64,000 bases of DNA, taken from positions 3,149,269 to 3,213,268 of the forward strand of contig CM025850.1 of NCBI GenBank assembly GCA_003952965.2, read 5' to 3'. Below the pieces are notes generated by a model. That model was not told where the DNA came from and did no database searches. It saw nothing but the letters and a program-made list of their open reading frames with translations. Of this stretch, positions 10,431 through 22,583 are shown piece by piece. Numbering within the stretch: the first letter of the stretch is position 1; the number at the start of each line of letters is the position of its first letter. Made by a program: the position numbers and the translations under genes. This DNA is from Morella rubra (lineage: Eukaryota > Streptophyta > Magnoliopsida > Fagales > Myricaceae).

Positions 10431-13400
10431 ATGGCTGGTGGTGCCACTCAGGAGTTGAGAGAGCGAGTTGCTAAACTCGAAGCTTTGCTTGGGAGGCCTG
10501 ATGAAGGGTCCTCCTCTTCACTCTGTGAGCAGCTGGATGGAGCCATTTGAGATATCCAAGCGCTGCAAGCTTCGTGGGAAGAACGATCTGCCCCTCTTCT
10601 TCAGAAGTTGGAAGATCGAGCTGAGGAGCATGCTGCATTAGCTACTCATCGTGTGGCGGGATTACTGGAGGAAATAGAGTCTTTTAAAGACTCCATATAA
10701 ATCGAGCTGGTTGTACTTAAGAGAGCTAATGGGGGAATTCCCAGCGGAGGGGAAGCCCCACCTCGACTGAAGGTCCCGAACCCCCTTCACTTCACTAGGA
10801 CAAGATGTTCAAAGGAGTTGGAAAACTTTCTTTGGGATATGGAGCAGTTCTTTCAAGCTACTCGTGTTTCGAAGGAAGAAAGGGTGATGGTTACTGCAAT
10901 GTATCTGACGGGATATGCAAAGCTCTGGTGGCGGTCCCAACTCGAAAGTGATCTTAGTGCGGGGCGACCAAAGATTAACACCTGGGAGATCATGAGGAAG
11001 GAGCTCACAAATCAGTTCCTACCTGGTAATACTGCCTGGGTTGCGAGAGAATCCCTGAAGAAGCTAAAGCAGACGGGTTCAGTACGAGAGTACGTAAGAG
11101 AGTTCAGCTCTCTTTTGTTGGACATCAAAGACATGTCAGAGCCTGACAAGCTCTTCAATTTCACGTTTGGCCTACAAGGCTGGGCCTGTGTCGAATTGAG
11201 AAGGCAGGGGGTGCAGGACCTGCCTTCTGCTATGGCTGTGGCGGAAGCACTAGTGGACTTCCGACAGTCCAAGGCCCCAACGGAGGAAAATCGAAAGCCT
11301 AGGCCTCAGGGCAAGGGCAAAAAGGAGCGAAGGGATGAAAGGCCGAAGAGTCGAGGAAAGGAGCCAAAGCATAAGGGTAAGGCCCCTGTGGTGGAGAAAC
11401 AGCCAACCAAGTCATCAGGCTGTTTTATTTGCGATGGTCCTCATAGGGCGCGGGATTGCCCAAAATGCGAAAAGCTTTCGGCCTTGGTGAAGGACGGTGC
11501 TGTGGGCGAAGATGATGTTGTACGCCACGCCCGAGTAAACCCCATCCAGCTCCCCTTTAATGCCCTTCGGGCCGATGGATGCACGGAGTTGCTGTACGTG
11601 CCCCTTCGTGCAAACAACAAAGAAGTCGTAGCCATGCTGGACACGGGAGCCACTCATAATTTTATGTCTGATAAGGTGGTGGTGGCACTGGGATTGAAGG
11701 TCAGCAAGTGTCCAAGCCAGATCAAGGCTGTTAACTCAGAAGCCCAAGCGGTATTGGGCAGGGCTGCCAGTGTCCCCTTGGAAGTAGGAGAATGGAAAGG
11801 CAAGACGGACTTCCTTGTGGTGCCTCTGGATGATTTCGATATCATCCTAGGAAATGAATTCTTTGTTCAGGCCAAGGCTGGGCCAATCCCTTTTCTGAGG
11901 GGTCTGCTCATGATGGACGAAAGACAACCTTGTTTCATACCTGCTTCCTCAAAGGTATTGGTGAGGAAGGATGGAGGGGAGCCCCTTTCAGCGATTCAGC
12001 TAGAGGATGGGCTGAAGAAAGGGGAGCTCACCTACTTGGCTTCCCTGAGGGAGGTAGTGGATACAGCAGAGGAGGAGCCTCCAAGTGAGGTGTTGGACGT
12101 GCTGGACGAATTCAGGGACGTTATGCCCCCTGAACTTCCAAAGACCCTACCTCTTCGAAGGGCTGTGGATCATGAAATTGAGCTCGTGCCTGGAGCTAAA
12201 CCTCCCGCTCAGGCCCCTTACCGAATGAGTCAGAAGGAACTTGCTGAGTTGCGGCAGTAACTGGGAGAATTGCTCGATGCTGGGTTTATCCAACCTTCGA
12301 AGGCCCCTTACAGAGCTCCTGTTCTCTTCCAGAAGAAGCAAGATGGGTCCCTTCGAATGCGTGTGGACTATCGGGCCTTGAACAAGGTCACTGTTAAGAA
12401 CAAGTATCCGGTCCCTCTCATACAGGACCTCTTCGTTAGGTTGAGCCAAGCAACCTACTTTACAAAGCTGGACCTACGATCCGAATACTAGCAAGTTCAG
12501 ACAGTGAAGGGGGACGAGTCAAAAACGACCTACGTTACGAAGTATAGTTCCTTTGAGTTTCTGGTGATGCTGTTTGGCCTCACCAATGCCCCAGCCACTT
12601 TCTGTAACCTCATGAACGATGTTTTCCATGAGTACATTGACTGCTTTGTTGTAGTATATCTGGATGATATTGTAGTTTATAGCAGTACAATGGAGGAGCA
12701 CATTGAACACCTACGCAAGGTGTTTAGCAAGCTGAGAGAGCACTATCTCTTTGTGAAGAAGGAGAAATGTCAGTTTGCTAGAAGGAGAATCGTGTTTCTG
12801 GGCCACCAGATTCAGGAGGGCAGTGTCAAGATGGATGAAAGGAAGGTGGAAGCCATCTTGCAATGGCCAGAGCCGCGGAGTATTGCTGAGCTGCGATCCT
12901 TCCTAGGACTTGCGAATTACTATCGCAAGTTCATTGAAGGATACTCACGTTTGGTGGCGCCCTTGACGGATCTCTTGAAGAAGGACCAAGGCTGGGCTTG
13001 GTCCGAATGGTGCTAGGAAGCTTTTGAACGACTGAAGGTTGCTGTTTCATCAGAACCAGTGCTGCGCCTCCCTAACTTCGAATTACCCTTCGAAGTTCAC
13101 ACTGATGCCTCTGATAAAGCTATTGGCGGGGTGCTGGTCCAGGAGGGACACCCTATTGCTTTTAAGAGCAGGAAGCTGAACGGTGCTAGCAGCGTTACTC
13201 AGCACATGAGAAGGAGATGTTGGCGGTGGTCCATTGTCTGATGGTTTGGAGAGTCTATCTCCTTGGCACTCACTTTATTGTTCGCACTGACAATGTGGCG
13301 AACACCTACTTCCACTCCTAAAAGAAGTTGTCGCCCAAGCAAGCACGATGGCAGGAGTTCCTCCAAGAGTATGATTTTGTGTGGGAGCACAAACCTGGGC

Positions 13401-14982
13401 GGCACAACCTTGTGGCGGTTGCTCTCAGCCGCCAACAAGTAGTGGAGTATGTCTCTGCCCTTACCTCCCTGCAGTCAGATTTCCTTGATAAAGTGAGGAG
13501 GAGTGTTCCCTCTGACCCCACCTACCAAAAGTTGGTGTCAGACGTCCGAGCTGGTGTTGTGAAGTGATATTGGCTAGATGATGGGCTGCTCTATGCCAAG
13601 GGCAACAGACTCCTTGTACCAAAGGGGAAATTGTGGCAGAGGCTGCTGAGGGAAACCCACGATGTTGAGTGGGCTGGCCATCCAGGAAGAGAAAGGATGA
13701 TGGCACTCTTGGGTCGGTCTTATCATTGGCCCAAGATGGAGGAGGATGTGGAATTCTATGTGAGGACTTGTCTGGTCTGCCAGCAAGATAAGTCGGAGCG
13801 GAGGAAGCAAGTTGGGTTGCTCCAACCCTTCCCCATCCCTGAGAAGCCATGGGTGTCCTTATCCATGGACTTTATCTCCGGATTTCCCAAGACAAAAGGG
13901 AAAGGATTGGTCATGGTGGTAGTAGACCGATTGACAAAATATGCTATCTTCATAGCAGCCCCAAAAGTATGCACGGCTGAGGTGACAGCCGACCTGTTCT
14001 TCAGGAATGTTATCAAGTACTTTGGGATATCGGAGGATATCATAAGTGACCGGGATCCACGGTTCACTGGTCGATTCTGGATCCTATTGTTCAAGCTATT
14101 GGGTTCAGAATTGAAGTTTGCTACCACCACTCATCCCCAGATCGATGGGCAAACCGAGAGGGCAAATGTGTTGCTGGAAGAGTACCTGCGGCATTATGTG
14201 ACTGCCAGCCAAAAGAACTGGGTGGAGCTACTCGACGTTGCCCAGTTCGCTTACAATCTACAGATATCTTCAACAATGGGGAGCAGCCCCTTCGAGCTAA
14301 ACTTGGGGCACCAACCGCTCACTCCCCACGAGATCGCAAGGTAGACTCGCGCTGGGAGATGCCCTACTGCATTCCAGTTTGCTAAAGATAGGCAAGAGCT
14401 ACTGACTATGGCTCAGGATAGCCTTGCCAAGGCTCAGCGGTGGATGAAGAAGTATGCCGACCAAGGGAGGAGGCCCTTAGAGTTCCAGGAGGGAGATCGG
14501 GTGATGCTAAAGCTCACTTCCCCAGATTTGGAAGAAGTTTCGGTAGGGGCAAACCCATCGGGGTCTTGTCCCAAAGTATGATGGCCCTTTTCGAAATTCT
14601 GAAGAAAGTAGGCAGGGTGGCCTACCGATTGAAGCTGCCTGAACGACTCAAGCTTCACCCAACCTTACACGTGAGCTTTCTAAAGCCATATAATGAAGAT
14701 TTGGTGAATCGGGGAAGGATGAAGTCAAAAAGGGCCCCTCCTACAGTCCGAGTGGAGTTTGACAAAGAGGTAGAGAAGATATTAGCCCAACGAGTGGAGG
14801 GCTACAGCAAGAAGAATAGGCGAACCTATTTTCTTATAAAATGGAGAAACCTCCCAGAATTTGAAGCAACCTGGGAGAAAGACACAACGCTGTGGCAGTT
14901 TGAGAAGCAGATCCAAGACTTCCTCACCCGAGCCTCGATAGGGACGTCAAGTTCTTTCGGTGGGGGTGGTCTATCAGCATGA
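10431..14982 (+). pseudogene. Chromovirus gag-pol polyprotein, broken
   Basis: The frame opens at ATG 10431 (MAGGATQELRERV). Order: gag with a Retrotrans_gag region (about 10820-11270), zinc knuckle CFICDGPHRARDC (near 11420), aspartic protease with LDTGATHNF (near 11637), reverse transcriptase with YLDD (near 12657), RNase H (TDASDKAIGG near 13100), integrase with an HHCC zinc site (13660-13790) and the D,D-35-E core (about 13860-14180), and a C-terminal chromodomain (about 14760-14920). In-frame stops lie at 10548, 10698, 12258, 12489, 13014, 13319, 13565 and 14342. Frameshifts lie near 13185 (one base lost), 14520 and 14590 (one base gained each). The gag-pol frame is otherwise continuous, as in chromoviruses. 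Its TGA (14980-14982) lies inside the 3' LTR. Confidence 0.92.
14959..14969 (+). other. Polypurine tract
   Basis: GGTGGGGGTGG, two bases before the 3' LTR, is the likely plus-strand DNA primer site. It contains one T near each end and doubles as codons for glycines at the end of the polyprotein. Confidence 0.65.
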
Positions 14983-16103
14983 TGTGCGGCACAGCCGAGC
15001 AGTGGCATGGGTGGCGCCTAGCACCCATGCACACTTCCAAGCATCTTGACATGAGGGGCGGCATGTCGAGCTAGTTCGAGTGGGGGCACTTGAAAGGCCC
15101 AGCAAGATAGACTTACCGAGCAAGGGCATGGCAGGATGGACCTGCCAAGCAAGGCCATTCATCAGGCCTTGGTGCGCGCATGGGCTGCTGATGGGGCGTG
15201 CAGAGGGGCATAGGCTGTGTGACTCAAGCCTCGATCCATGCCACACGAGCTGCCTTGTCCAGAAGCGCGGTATGGCTAGGACAAGCATGCTCTGCGACTG
15301 TGGAAGCTCTACGACACGTGGCTGGTCGGATCAGAATGTCAGAAGGGCGCTGACAAGCTCTGGGGCGTGTCAAGAGGCGCCAAAGGCATGCTGACTAGCG
15401 CCTGGGGCGCGCTGACTGTGTCAGGAGGGCGCAGGACGCCTCATGATTGCGGTTCAGAGCTCATGATTGCTGCAGAAGGCTGTGTAGCTGGACAATTTGA
15501 ATTTAGGCGGTGCAAGGCAGTTGTGTGCATCAGTGGCCTTGCCAGGCGCAGGGCTGGAGCCCAAGGCTGTCTGCATGGGGCTGCCAGACCTGCTGCATGG
15601 CTTGGCAGCAAGCAACTGCCAGGCAGACGCCCAGACAGTGCATGAGCATGCCAGAAGCCCAGGCAGAGCTGCAGAGGCCTGGCACACCTGCTGCAGAGAC
15701 TGGCAACAAGCAAGCAGTTGGGATGGTTGCTGGTTGGCACGTCCAACGCACTCCTGAAGCTACAAAACGTGGCTTAGACCCTTGCTGAGAAAGGAGGGGA
15801 GAGCTGGAGAGTGTTGTATGCTTGTATTGAGAGCAGAGAGCTGTTCTTGAGTGTAAGCCTTGAGGGCCTTTCGGCTAGTGGTTCAGTTTGCTGTAAGAAC
15901 CCTAGTCTTTCCTTGTACAGCTTTGTTAATAGACAATAGTGTAAAGGTTAGGAGTATTACTCCTGTAAATCTTGGCGTTCATTGTGCTTGTCCCTCGGCC
16001 CTAAACCTCTGGTGATTCTCATTGGTTGCTGGCTGAGACTGGACTTGGTGTCTAGTGCCATCACGTGGAAAAATTTTCGGTGCGAATTAACCTCCCCGTG
16101 ACA
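14972..16103 (+). repeat. Chromovirus 3' LTR
   Basis: Second LTR of 1132 bases, starting TATCAGCATGATG and ending CCGTGACA, followed by the second GTAGC target copy. Differences from the 5' LTR include several A/G and C/T changes and the loss of the TATA motif at about 15761. Confidence 0.95.
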
Positions 16104-16108
16104 GTAGC

Positions 16109-16330
16109 CGGGAAACTGAGTAGTTGAGATCGTAAGGCCTCTCTTTTAGATTGGATATCTTTTGAAGCAAACGAATCACACCTTTTTTGCTTTAATTTGA
16201 ATATATATATATATAACCGACAATGATAGGACAATACAGACCAAGCAGTTTGTGTAATGTGTCTTAGCCAGTCATTTCCAAAATACTTGCTAGCTGTTCG
16301 AGATCACAGGTCATGCCCATCTTCGTTTCT
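16109..16330 (+). pseudogene. LINE reverse transcriptase fragment, right half
   Basis: Continues the LINE interrupted at 9271. The block IGQYRPSSLCNVS, then a TAG stop, then PVISKILASC (about 16220-16295) is the conserved second block of LINE reverse transcriptases. Similarity fades after about 16330. An (AT)n microsatellite lies at about 16200-16214. Confidence 0.7.
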
Positions 16331-17604
16331 CATGATCTCCAAGAAGTATTATGGAAGAGTAGAGGGTAGTTTCAGTCACCACTTTGAATGTCAAAAAGTT
16401 AACCACAGTATTATGCCTCTGGCACTTGGACTCCTACTTGAGCTAGGCATGCACAAGAAGAAGGATCGAATATTTGTTGATATTCCAAGACCCAAGTCCT
16501 CAAAATTTCTCCAAGTCCACGAGCAATATAATTAGCTTTTTCTAGGGCCTGGAGTAATGGACCATTACTAATGTATTGAGACTTTAGGACCTAGACTCAT
16601 AAGGTATATATTAGGTTGTTTGTAGTACCTCAGCCAACCCAATTTTGTAAGCAATGATCAAAAATTGGACATAGTCGTCTAATACAATGCATGTGGAGAG
16701 CCACAAAAGGCAAGTGTCTTCCACGTGTATACTAAAAGAATATAAAATGATAATAAGTACTAGAATTTGAATTACTTTAGTTTTTTTGTCTTTTCTTTTT
16801 TATACCTTTTTTTAAATATTTTTTGACACACGTTGTAATTTTATTGTTCAATTTTTTAATTCCTTTTATTATATTTGGAAGAAAAGTTAGGAATAGCACA
16901 ACTCACTCTTAAATTTGTAAAAAAATTTAAAATTCAGATCTTAAAATCAAATCCCATAAAACAAAAGCATGGGGGTTCTAACATGCATGTTCTTCCTGAT
17001 CAATAGTAATTCCTTACTAATTAATACAAAAACCTGTGGTTAATTTGTCGTTTAAATTTTTATATATTAATATAAGCCAAGTTAATTAAACAGAAACAAA
17101 AAATTATTATTACTCATGAATTCGGCCACTTCGCAAATTTTCTTACGCATTAGACGATATGTCAGAGACATAATCCACAACAGGGGCGCCGACCCTACCA
17201 AAGAAGAGTCTTTCATTATTAACATTCATTATCTTGTTTGCTTTTAAATCGTGTCTGAACTTTAACCATTATTATGCCTTCTAATTGACCAACCCTAGTT
17301 GATTACTCGAAAGTGATTAGATTAAACTATCGATCTAAATGTAGGCATGGCAGAATTCTCCTCCACGAAGTTGCATCCATAAACCAGAAAGCTTGTAAAA
17401 GATGGAACAAAAGGCCCCACATTTTAGTGCTTTTACCTTTACTTATCTTTTTTTTTTTAATGGCTATTGCCTTCAATGATTTCTTTCGTTATTACAAAGT
17501 TCCTGATCTGGAGAAATCTCTTTCTCTGTCTGTCTCTCTCTTCTCTGTGTTTGTAAAACACAAGTCAGACGTTGTTCTTTGTTCTAGGTTGAAGGAAGTC
17601 CGTC
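16331..17604 (+). promoter_or_regulatory. Upstream region and 5' UTR of the MSL gene
   Basis: An AT-rich intergenic stretch with no gene. The last 100 bases before the start codon hold a CT-rich run (TCTCTTTCTCTGTCTGTCTC, about 17517-17545), common in plant 5' leaders. No TATA box can be chosen with confidence. Confidence 0.4.
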
Positions 17605-20600
17605 ATGGAGGTCCAGAAACCAGACTTCCAAAAAAGCAACGCTGATCACGTGATCCTAGACATTGATCAGCCAAATTCCAAGCTTAAACAGTCTCCCCAG
17701 GTGGACTGCAATAATCCAATCTCCCAATGCCCAGCAAGAACCAAAACCCTTAGACGCTTGAACTTTTCGAGACCCAGGTCCCGGTTCGAGGAAATCAACT
17801 ATCCCCTCCCACCGCTAACCATCCATGAATCAGAAGAACTAGAACCCTTAAACCCCAACGAAAACACTTCGTCCACAGACGAAGACGACGATGAAGAATG
17901 GTATGCAAACGAAGAAGAAAACAGCGACGATGAAGCGCAAGGCAAGTACAAAAAGAAGAGCAAGAGAAAGATCAACAAGAGGGCCTTGATTGAATGGATA
18001 TTGTTTCTCATTATAATGACTTGCTTGATATGCTCTCTCTCCTTAAGATCCCTCCAAGATGAGGAGATTTGGAGTTTGGAGATATGGAAATGGTGCCTGA
18101 TGGTCATGGTGATCTTCTGCGGCCGCCTTGTGTCTGGATGGGTGGTAGGCTTTCTCGTGTTCTTCATTGAGCGCAATTTCATGCTCAGAGAGAAGGTCCT
18201 GTACTTTGTATATGGTTTGCGCAAGAGCTTCCAAAACTGTGTTTGGCTAGCCCTAGTCTTATTGGCATGGATGATTATGCTCCCTAATGTTCACAAACAC
18301 AACAAGTTCCTCAAGAAAGTGTTCCGGACTCTAGTCGCGGTGCTCATTGCTGCAACCATATGGTTGTTAAAGATTTTATTTGTAAAGGTCCTGGCCTCAT
18401 CCTTTCATGTTGCTACGTTCTTTGATCGTATGAAATTGAGTGTTTTTCACCACTACATATTGGAAACGCTTTCTGGACCGCCACTGGACGAGGACGAGAG
18501 GGAGCCCCTACGTCGCCGTCTTCAGGCGTCTAAGACTTTGCCTGCGAGGCTGAGAAATAGCTCGTATCCTTTGTCGAGATCGAAGAGGTACGGGTCGAGG
18601 AAGATCGACATGGAAAGGCTGAGGAAGCTGAGTTTGGAAGGTAGGCCCACGGCGTTTAGCGTGAAGAGGCTGGTCAGCTATGTGAGGTCCTCGGGCTTGT
18701 CCACCATTTCGAGAACAGTCGATGATTTTGGGAAGGCCGAATCTGAGATTACGAGTGAATGGGAGGCGAGGAACTGTGCTCAAAGGGTATTCAAAAATGT
18801 CTCGAAGCCCGGTGCCAAGTGAGTTTTACGTTCTTAATTTCTCTGGGTTCGCAATTCATGATCTTTTGGATTACGGAAAATGTTGGGCTCTCTTTGTTCT
18901 ATGTTGCTAGCAGGTTCATCATGCATCATGCGCACGGGGTTATCACCTACTCCTAGCTAGCTAGGCTGGTCCCTGGCTTTTGGTTTTCTCAGTGGTCACC
19001 CAGATCTTGAATCATGACTTCTGGATGAACTGCATGCTAACCCCCCATTCATCCCACTTCCTGACACAACACCCAAAATGACAAACCAGTGGTCACCCAG
19101 ATCTTGAATCATGACTTCTAGAAGTACTGCATGTTAACCCCCCATTAATCCCACTTCCTGACACAACACCCAAAATGACACGTGATTCTTCTGTTACAAG
19201 TTTGAGAAAAAGAGTGATTTCTCGTAGAGACACCTGTGTCGTTGCATGGACCCACCAAGAACAACGGTAGAAGACTGGTATTGCAGTAGGCAACATTTGC
19301 GTCACACGCCAACGCCAGGCCACCTTAGCACTTAGTTCATTGTAGGGCCACATGTTGTCCTCTACTTTCTTTTCTCTGGGCAATATGCGTGGCAAAAAGG
19401 TGAGGAGATTATCTTCCCCTGTTGCCCTCAATTACTTGCTTTAGGAGTTCACCGACAGAATGATCGCCCTCAAGATCACCATGGAAAGTGTTTTTTCGAG
19501 CTTTCCGAAAAAGTATCTATTAAGACCACTTATTTGATGGAAGGACTGATCATACTGATAGGCAGCTTGAAATTCTGTTCGCAATTAAACTAATCAAACC
19601 ATAGTGAAGAGGATAGAATGATAGAACTTCATATACTTGATTCTCTGGGGTTTGCAATGAGAGTTTTTTAGATTGTGATCTACTATAAGTTTAAAAAAAA
19701 GAGGGGGGAATTCATTTTTCCACTCTCCAACAATAGGGTCCCGACACTTCGCACCAAAAATATTAAATTTTGTCACATTATACCCACAAACTATTGATTT
19801 CAGACACTTTTTACTTTCCATTAAATTTTTCCTTTAGCTTAAACAGAAATTAATTTTTTGGCCTTTGAGTTTATGATTTTACCTAATAAAAAAGTCTTAT
19901 TTAAAGCTTGTGGGAAGAATGATTTTCATTCTAGCCCTAAATTAATATTCAAAAACATTCATATGTTCTTTGTTCCTTGTGTGGATAAGGCCTACGTTAT
20001 AGAGAATATATAACTTCGATCATAGGGATCAATTTCTAGTCGCATTGCTTCATAATAATTCTATAAAGTTTCTGCATAATTTCCTTTGGATAGCCTACAA
20101 TTGTTACGGTTGTCATTCATCAAAGAATCTTTGTTCCAAAACTATATATGAGATTTCCATCTCATATGGCTGGAACAAAAATTTATGGGGATAAAATTAT
20201 CATTTTGCATGCAAAAATATCACTTTTGGTTTGAAATTACGATTTTACCATCGCAAAAAAGTCATTGAAAGGGGATAAAATTGTTATTTAGCACCTTGAA
20301 ATACTATTTTCCGTTCAAATTGTCTGAAAAACTAAACGGAGGATGAAAACTGTCTGAAATCAGTAGTTAATAGGTCCAATGTGATAAAAATAATAGTTTA
20401 AGGTATAAAATGTCGAGATATAGATGAAAGGTGCCAAGTTCTTTTATCCAAAAAAAAAACATTAGAAAAAGTAATCCCCACTCTTGACCCATTTTGACTT
20501 GAAATTGTGGTAGAAAGTATTTGTTTTAAAAGGGTTTTTAAGAATAGCACGAAATTAGGATAAATGAGATAAATTGTAAAATTCAATTTTTTTTTAGTCC

Positions 20601-22225
20601 CAAATACTTAAACACCTATTAAACTCTATTATTAAGACCAAACAAAGTTGCTCATTTTAACCAGATTCTTGCAATATATGCATGAGATAGCTTGTTATAT
20701 AGATTTTCATTGCTTATGTAATGTAATGACAGACAAAAAAAAAAATGTACTTGACACATCACCTGATTTTTGCAGTGGCAGCTGAGAGAATGTTACCAGT
20801 TTAAATCCTATTTGGTTAGTAGTTGTCCTTTTCAAATGGTTATAATTGATCTCAGTTCCTCTCTTCTGTTTCGTAGATACATAGAAGAGGAAGATCTACT
20901 AAGGTTCCTGCAGAGTGAGGAGGTTCACACTATCTTTCCTCTCTTTGAAGGAGCAGTTGAAACTGGAAGAATTACAAAGTCCTCCTTCAGAAACTGGGTG
21001 GTACATTCAACATCCTAATCCTCTCAAATTCTTCATCAGTTAAAATGAATTTCATTTCATTCCGAGGAAGATATATATACTACTCTTGAAAGATTTTACT
21101 AGCAAAAACTTTTGGAATATTTGTTAGGTCCATGCCTACATTGAACGTAAAGCTTTAGGCCATTCACTAAACGATACCAAGACTGCTGTCCATCAACTTC
21201 ACAAGTTGGCGAGCGCCATTGTGTCTGTAATCATAACTGTGGTGTCACTCCTGGTAATGGGTTTGGCGACAACGAAGGTAATCTTTGTGGTCACATCTCA
21301 GCTGCTGCTCGTGGGATTTATGTTCCAAAATATGTGCAAAACTATGTTCGAGTCCATCATTTTTGTGTTCGTGATGCACCCCTTTGACGTTGGGGATCGC
21401 TGCGTAGTTGACGGCGTGCAGGTAGACATTGCTTACATCCTTTATGAAGAAAAGCCTAAGCATTTCTGCTGCTACTTTTACTACCAACAATATTGCTGCG
21501 TTCATGTGTTTTATGTACTGCAGATGATTGTTGAAGAGATGAACATTTTGACAACAGTGTTCTTGCGCTATGACAATGAGAAAATATATTACCCAAACGC
21601 AGTTCTCCTCACAAAGCCAATCAGCAATTTCAGAAGAAGTCCAGACATGGCGGATTGTATTGATTTTAACATTGATGCATCTACTCCTGTTGATGATGTC
21701 AGTGCCATGAAGAAAGCTATCCAATCGTAAGCAACTTATTGCATCTACCACCTTCACTATTTTAGAGCAAAAGTTAGTACAAAATTCACAAGCTAGTGTA
21801 GTGTAAAATATGCTCTGTTTTTTTGGTTTTCCGAATTCTCGAGCTGATCAATTGGCCCTTTGAAAACATTGCATTTAAAGAGTCTTTAACGTATTGACTA
21901 TAGAGATTTCCTGAGGGCTTTTTGATTTGTGAAAGTTGTTTTCATTGGATGCAGATATATTGAGAGTAAGCCGAAGCATTGGAGCCCCAAACACTCTGTT
22001 CTGGTCAAGGAGATTGAGAATGTAGACAAGATGAAACTGTCTCTATGTGTTCAGCACACCATGAACCATCAAAATTATGGCGAAAAGAGCAGCCGAAGAT
22101 CAGAGCTAGTGTTTGAACTGAAGAAGATTTTTGATAACATTGGCATAAAATACCACCTTCTTCCTCAAGAGCTGCATGTCACCCAGTTCAACATGACCAA
22201 TGGAAGGATGCCGATTCCATCCTGA
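17605..22225 (+). CDS. MSL10: Mechanosensitive channel of small conductance-like (MSL9/MSL10 type)
   Basis: Plant MscS-like ion channel of the plasma membrane, opened by membrane tension. Five exons fit with GT-AG introns and keep the frame: 17605-18818, 20877-21000, 21128-21421, 21524-21726 and 21955-22225, giving 701 residues, close to the family's usual 700-750. The N-terminus is hydrophilic with an acidic run (residues 91-110) before a basic cluster. Six hydrophobic helices: about 128-148, 163-188, 211-227, 240-262, 475-495 and 497-521. The last one plus FMFQNMCKTMFESIIF and HPFDVGDRC form the pore helix and start of the MscS beta domain, and PNAVLLTKPISN follows in exon 4. Exon 1 encodes 404 residues. 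No stop or frameshift is seen, so the gene looks intact. MSL9 versus MSL10 cannot be settled. Confidence 0.9.
18991..19182. repeat. 97-bp tandem duplication in MSL intron 1
   Basis: AGTGGTCACCCAGATCTTGA starts both copies, at 18991 and 19088. The copies are 97 bases apart and nearly identical apart from a few changes (for example CTGGATGAAC against CTAGAAGTAC). It lies in the 2058-base first intron. Confidence 0.9.
19730..20425. repeat. Inverted-repeat (MITE-like) element in MSL intron 1
   Basis: The arm 19741-19826 (ACTATTGATTTCAGACACTT) matches the reverse complement of 20335-20420 (CTGTCTGAAATCAGTAGTTA) with mismatches. The two arms flank about 500 bases of AT-rich DNA without coding capacity. 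This is the form of a small non-autonomous DNA transposon. Exact ends and target copies were not found. Confidence 0.5.
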
Positions 22226-22583
22226 AAAAACGCTCATCATGTCACAGAGCATTTTACTAAACTTAACATATTCGAGGTGTGGTATTGTCGTGTCTCTCAA
22301 AAGAACATGTTCCAGGCATTTGAGCACCTACGTCATACCGAGTTCTGGGTTTTGGTTGAGAAAGTTTATACAATTAATGGGGAAACAAAAACTTTGCGCT
22401 TCGGACCGAACTATGGATCAATGTTACTTTGACAACTATTTGCAGCGATCATATTGTGTCCGGTACGGCCTTCGCAGCTCTTTGTAGCTCCGGCGCTTGC
22501 ATCGAGATTGGCAGCCAGATCTTTGGATCTGGTATCTTGTAGGGGCTTTGGGTTCATTAAGATTTTTCACACGTTTTCTGGAC

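Larger units (their letters stand above)
9272..16103 (+). mobile_element. Ty3/gypsy chromovirus retrotransposon, inactive
   Basis: A complete-ended LTR retrotransposon of 6832 bases. It has two LTRs of about 1131 bases (9272-10402 and 14972-16103), a PBS matching initiator-Met tRNA at 10405-10416, a single gag-pol frame, a C-terminal chromodomain and a polypurine tract at 14959-14969. By eye the LTRs differ at several percent of sites, mostly transitions, so the insertion is not recent. The LTRs begin TATCA and end TGATA or TGACA instead of TG...CA. The element sits inside an older LINE fragment. Eight nonsense codons and three frameshifts disable the polyprotein. GC content is clearly above the AT-rich flanks. 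Confidence 0.95.

Noticed and set aside
17799..18224. 141-residue minus-strand frame with poly-Ser
   Set aside because: Antisense of the acidic run in MSL exon 1.
21245..21757. 170-residue minus-strand frame
   Set aside because: Lies antisense to MSL exons 3 and 4; it is a shadow of the real gene.
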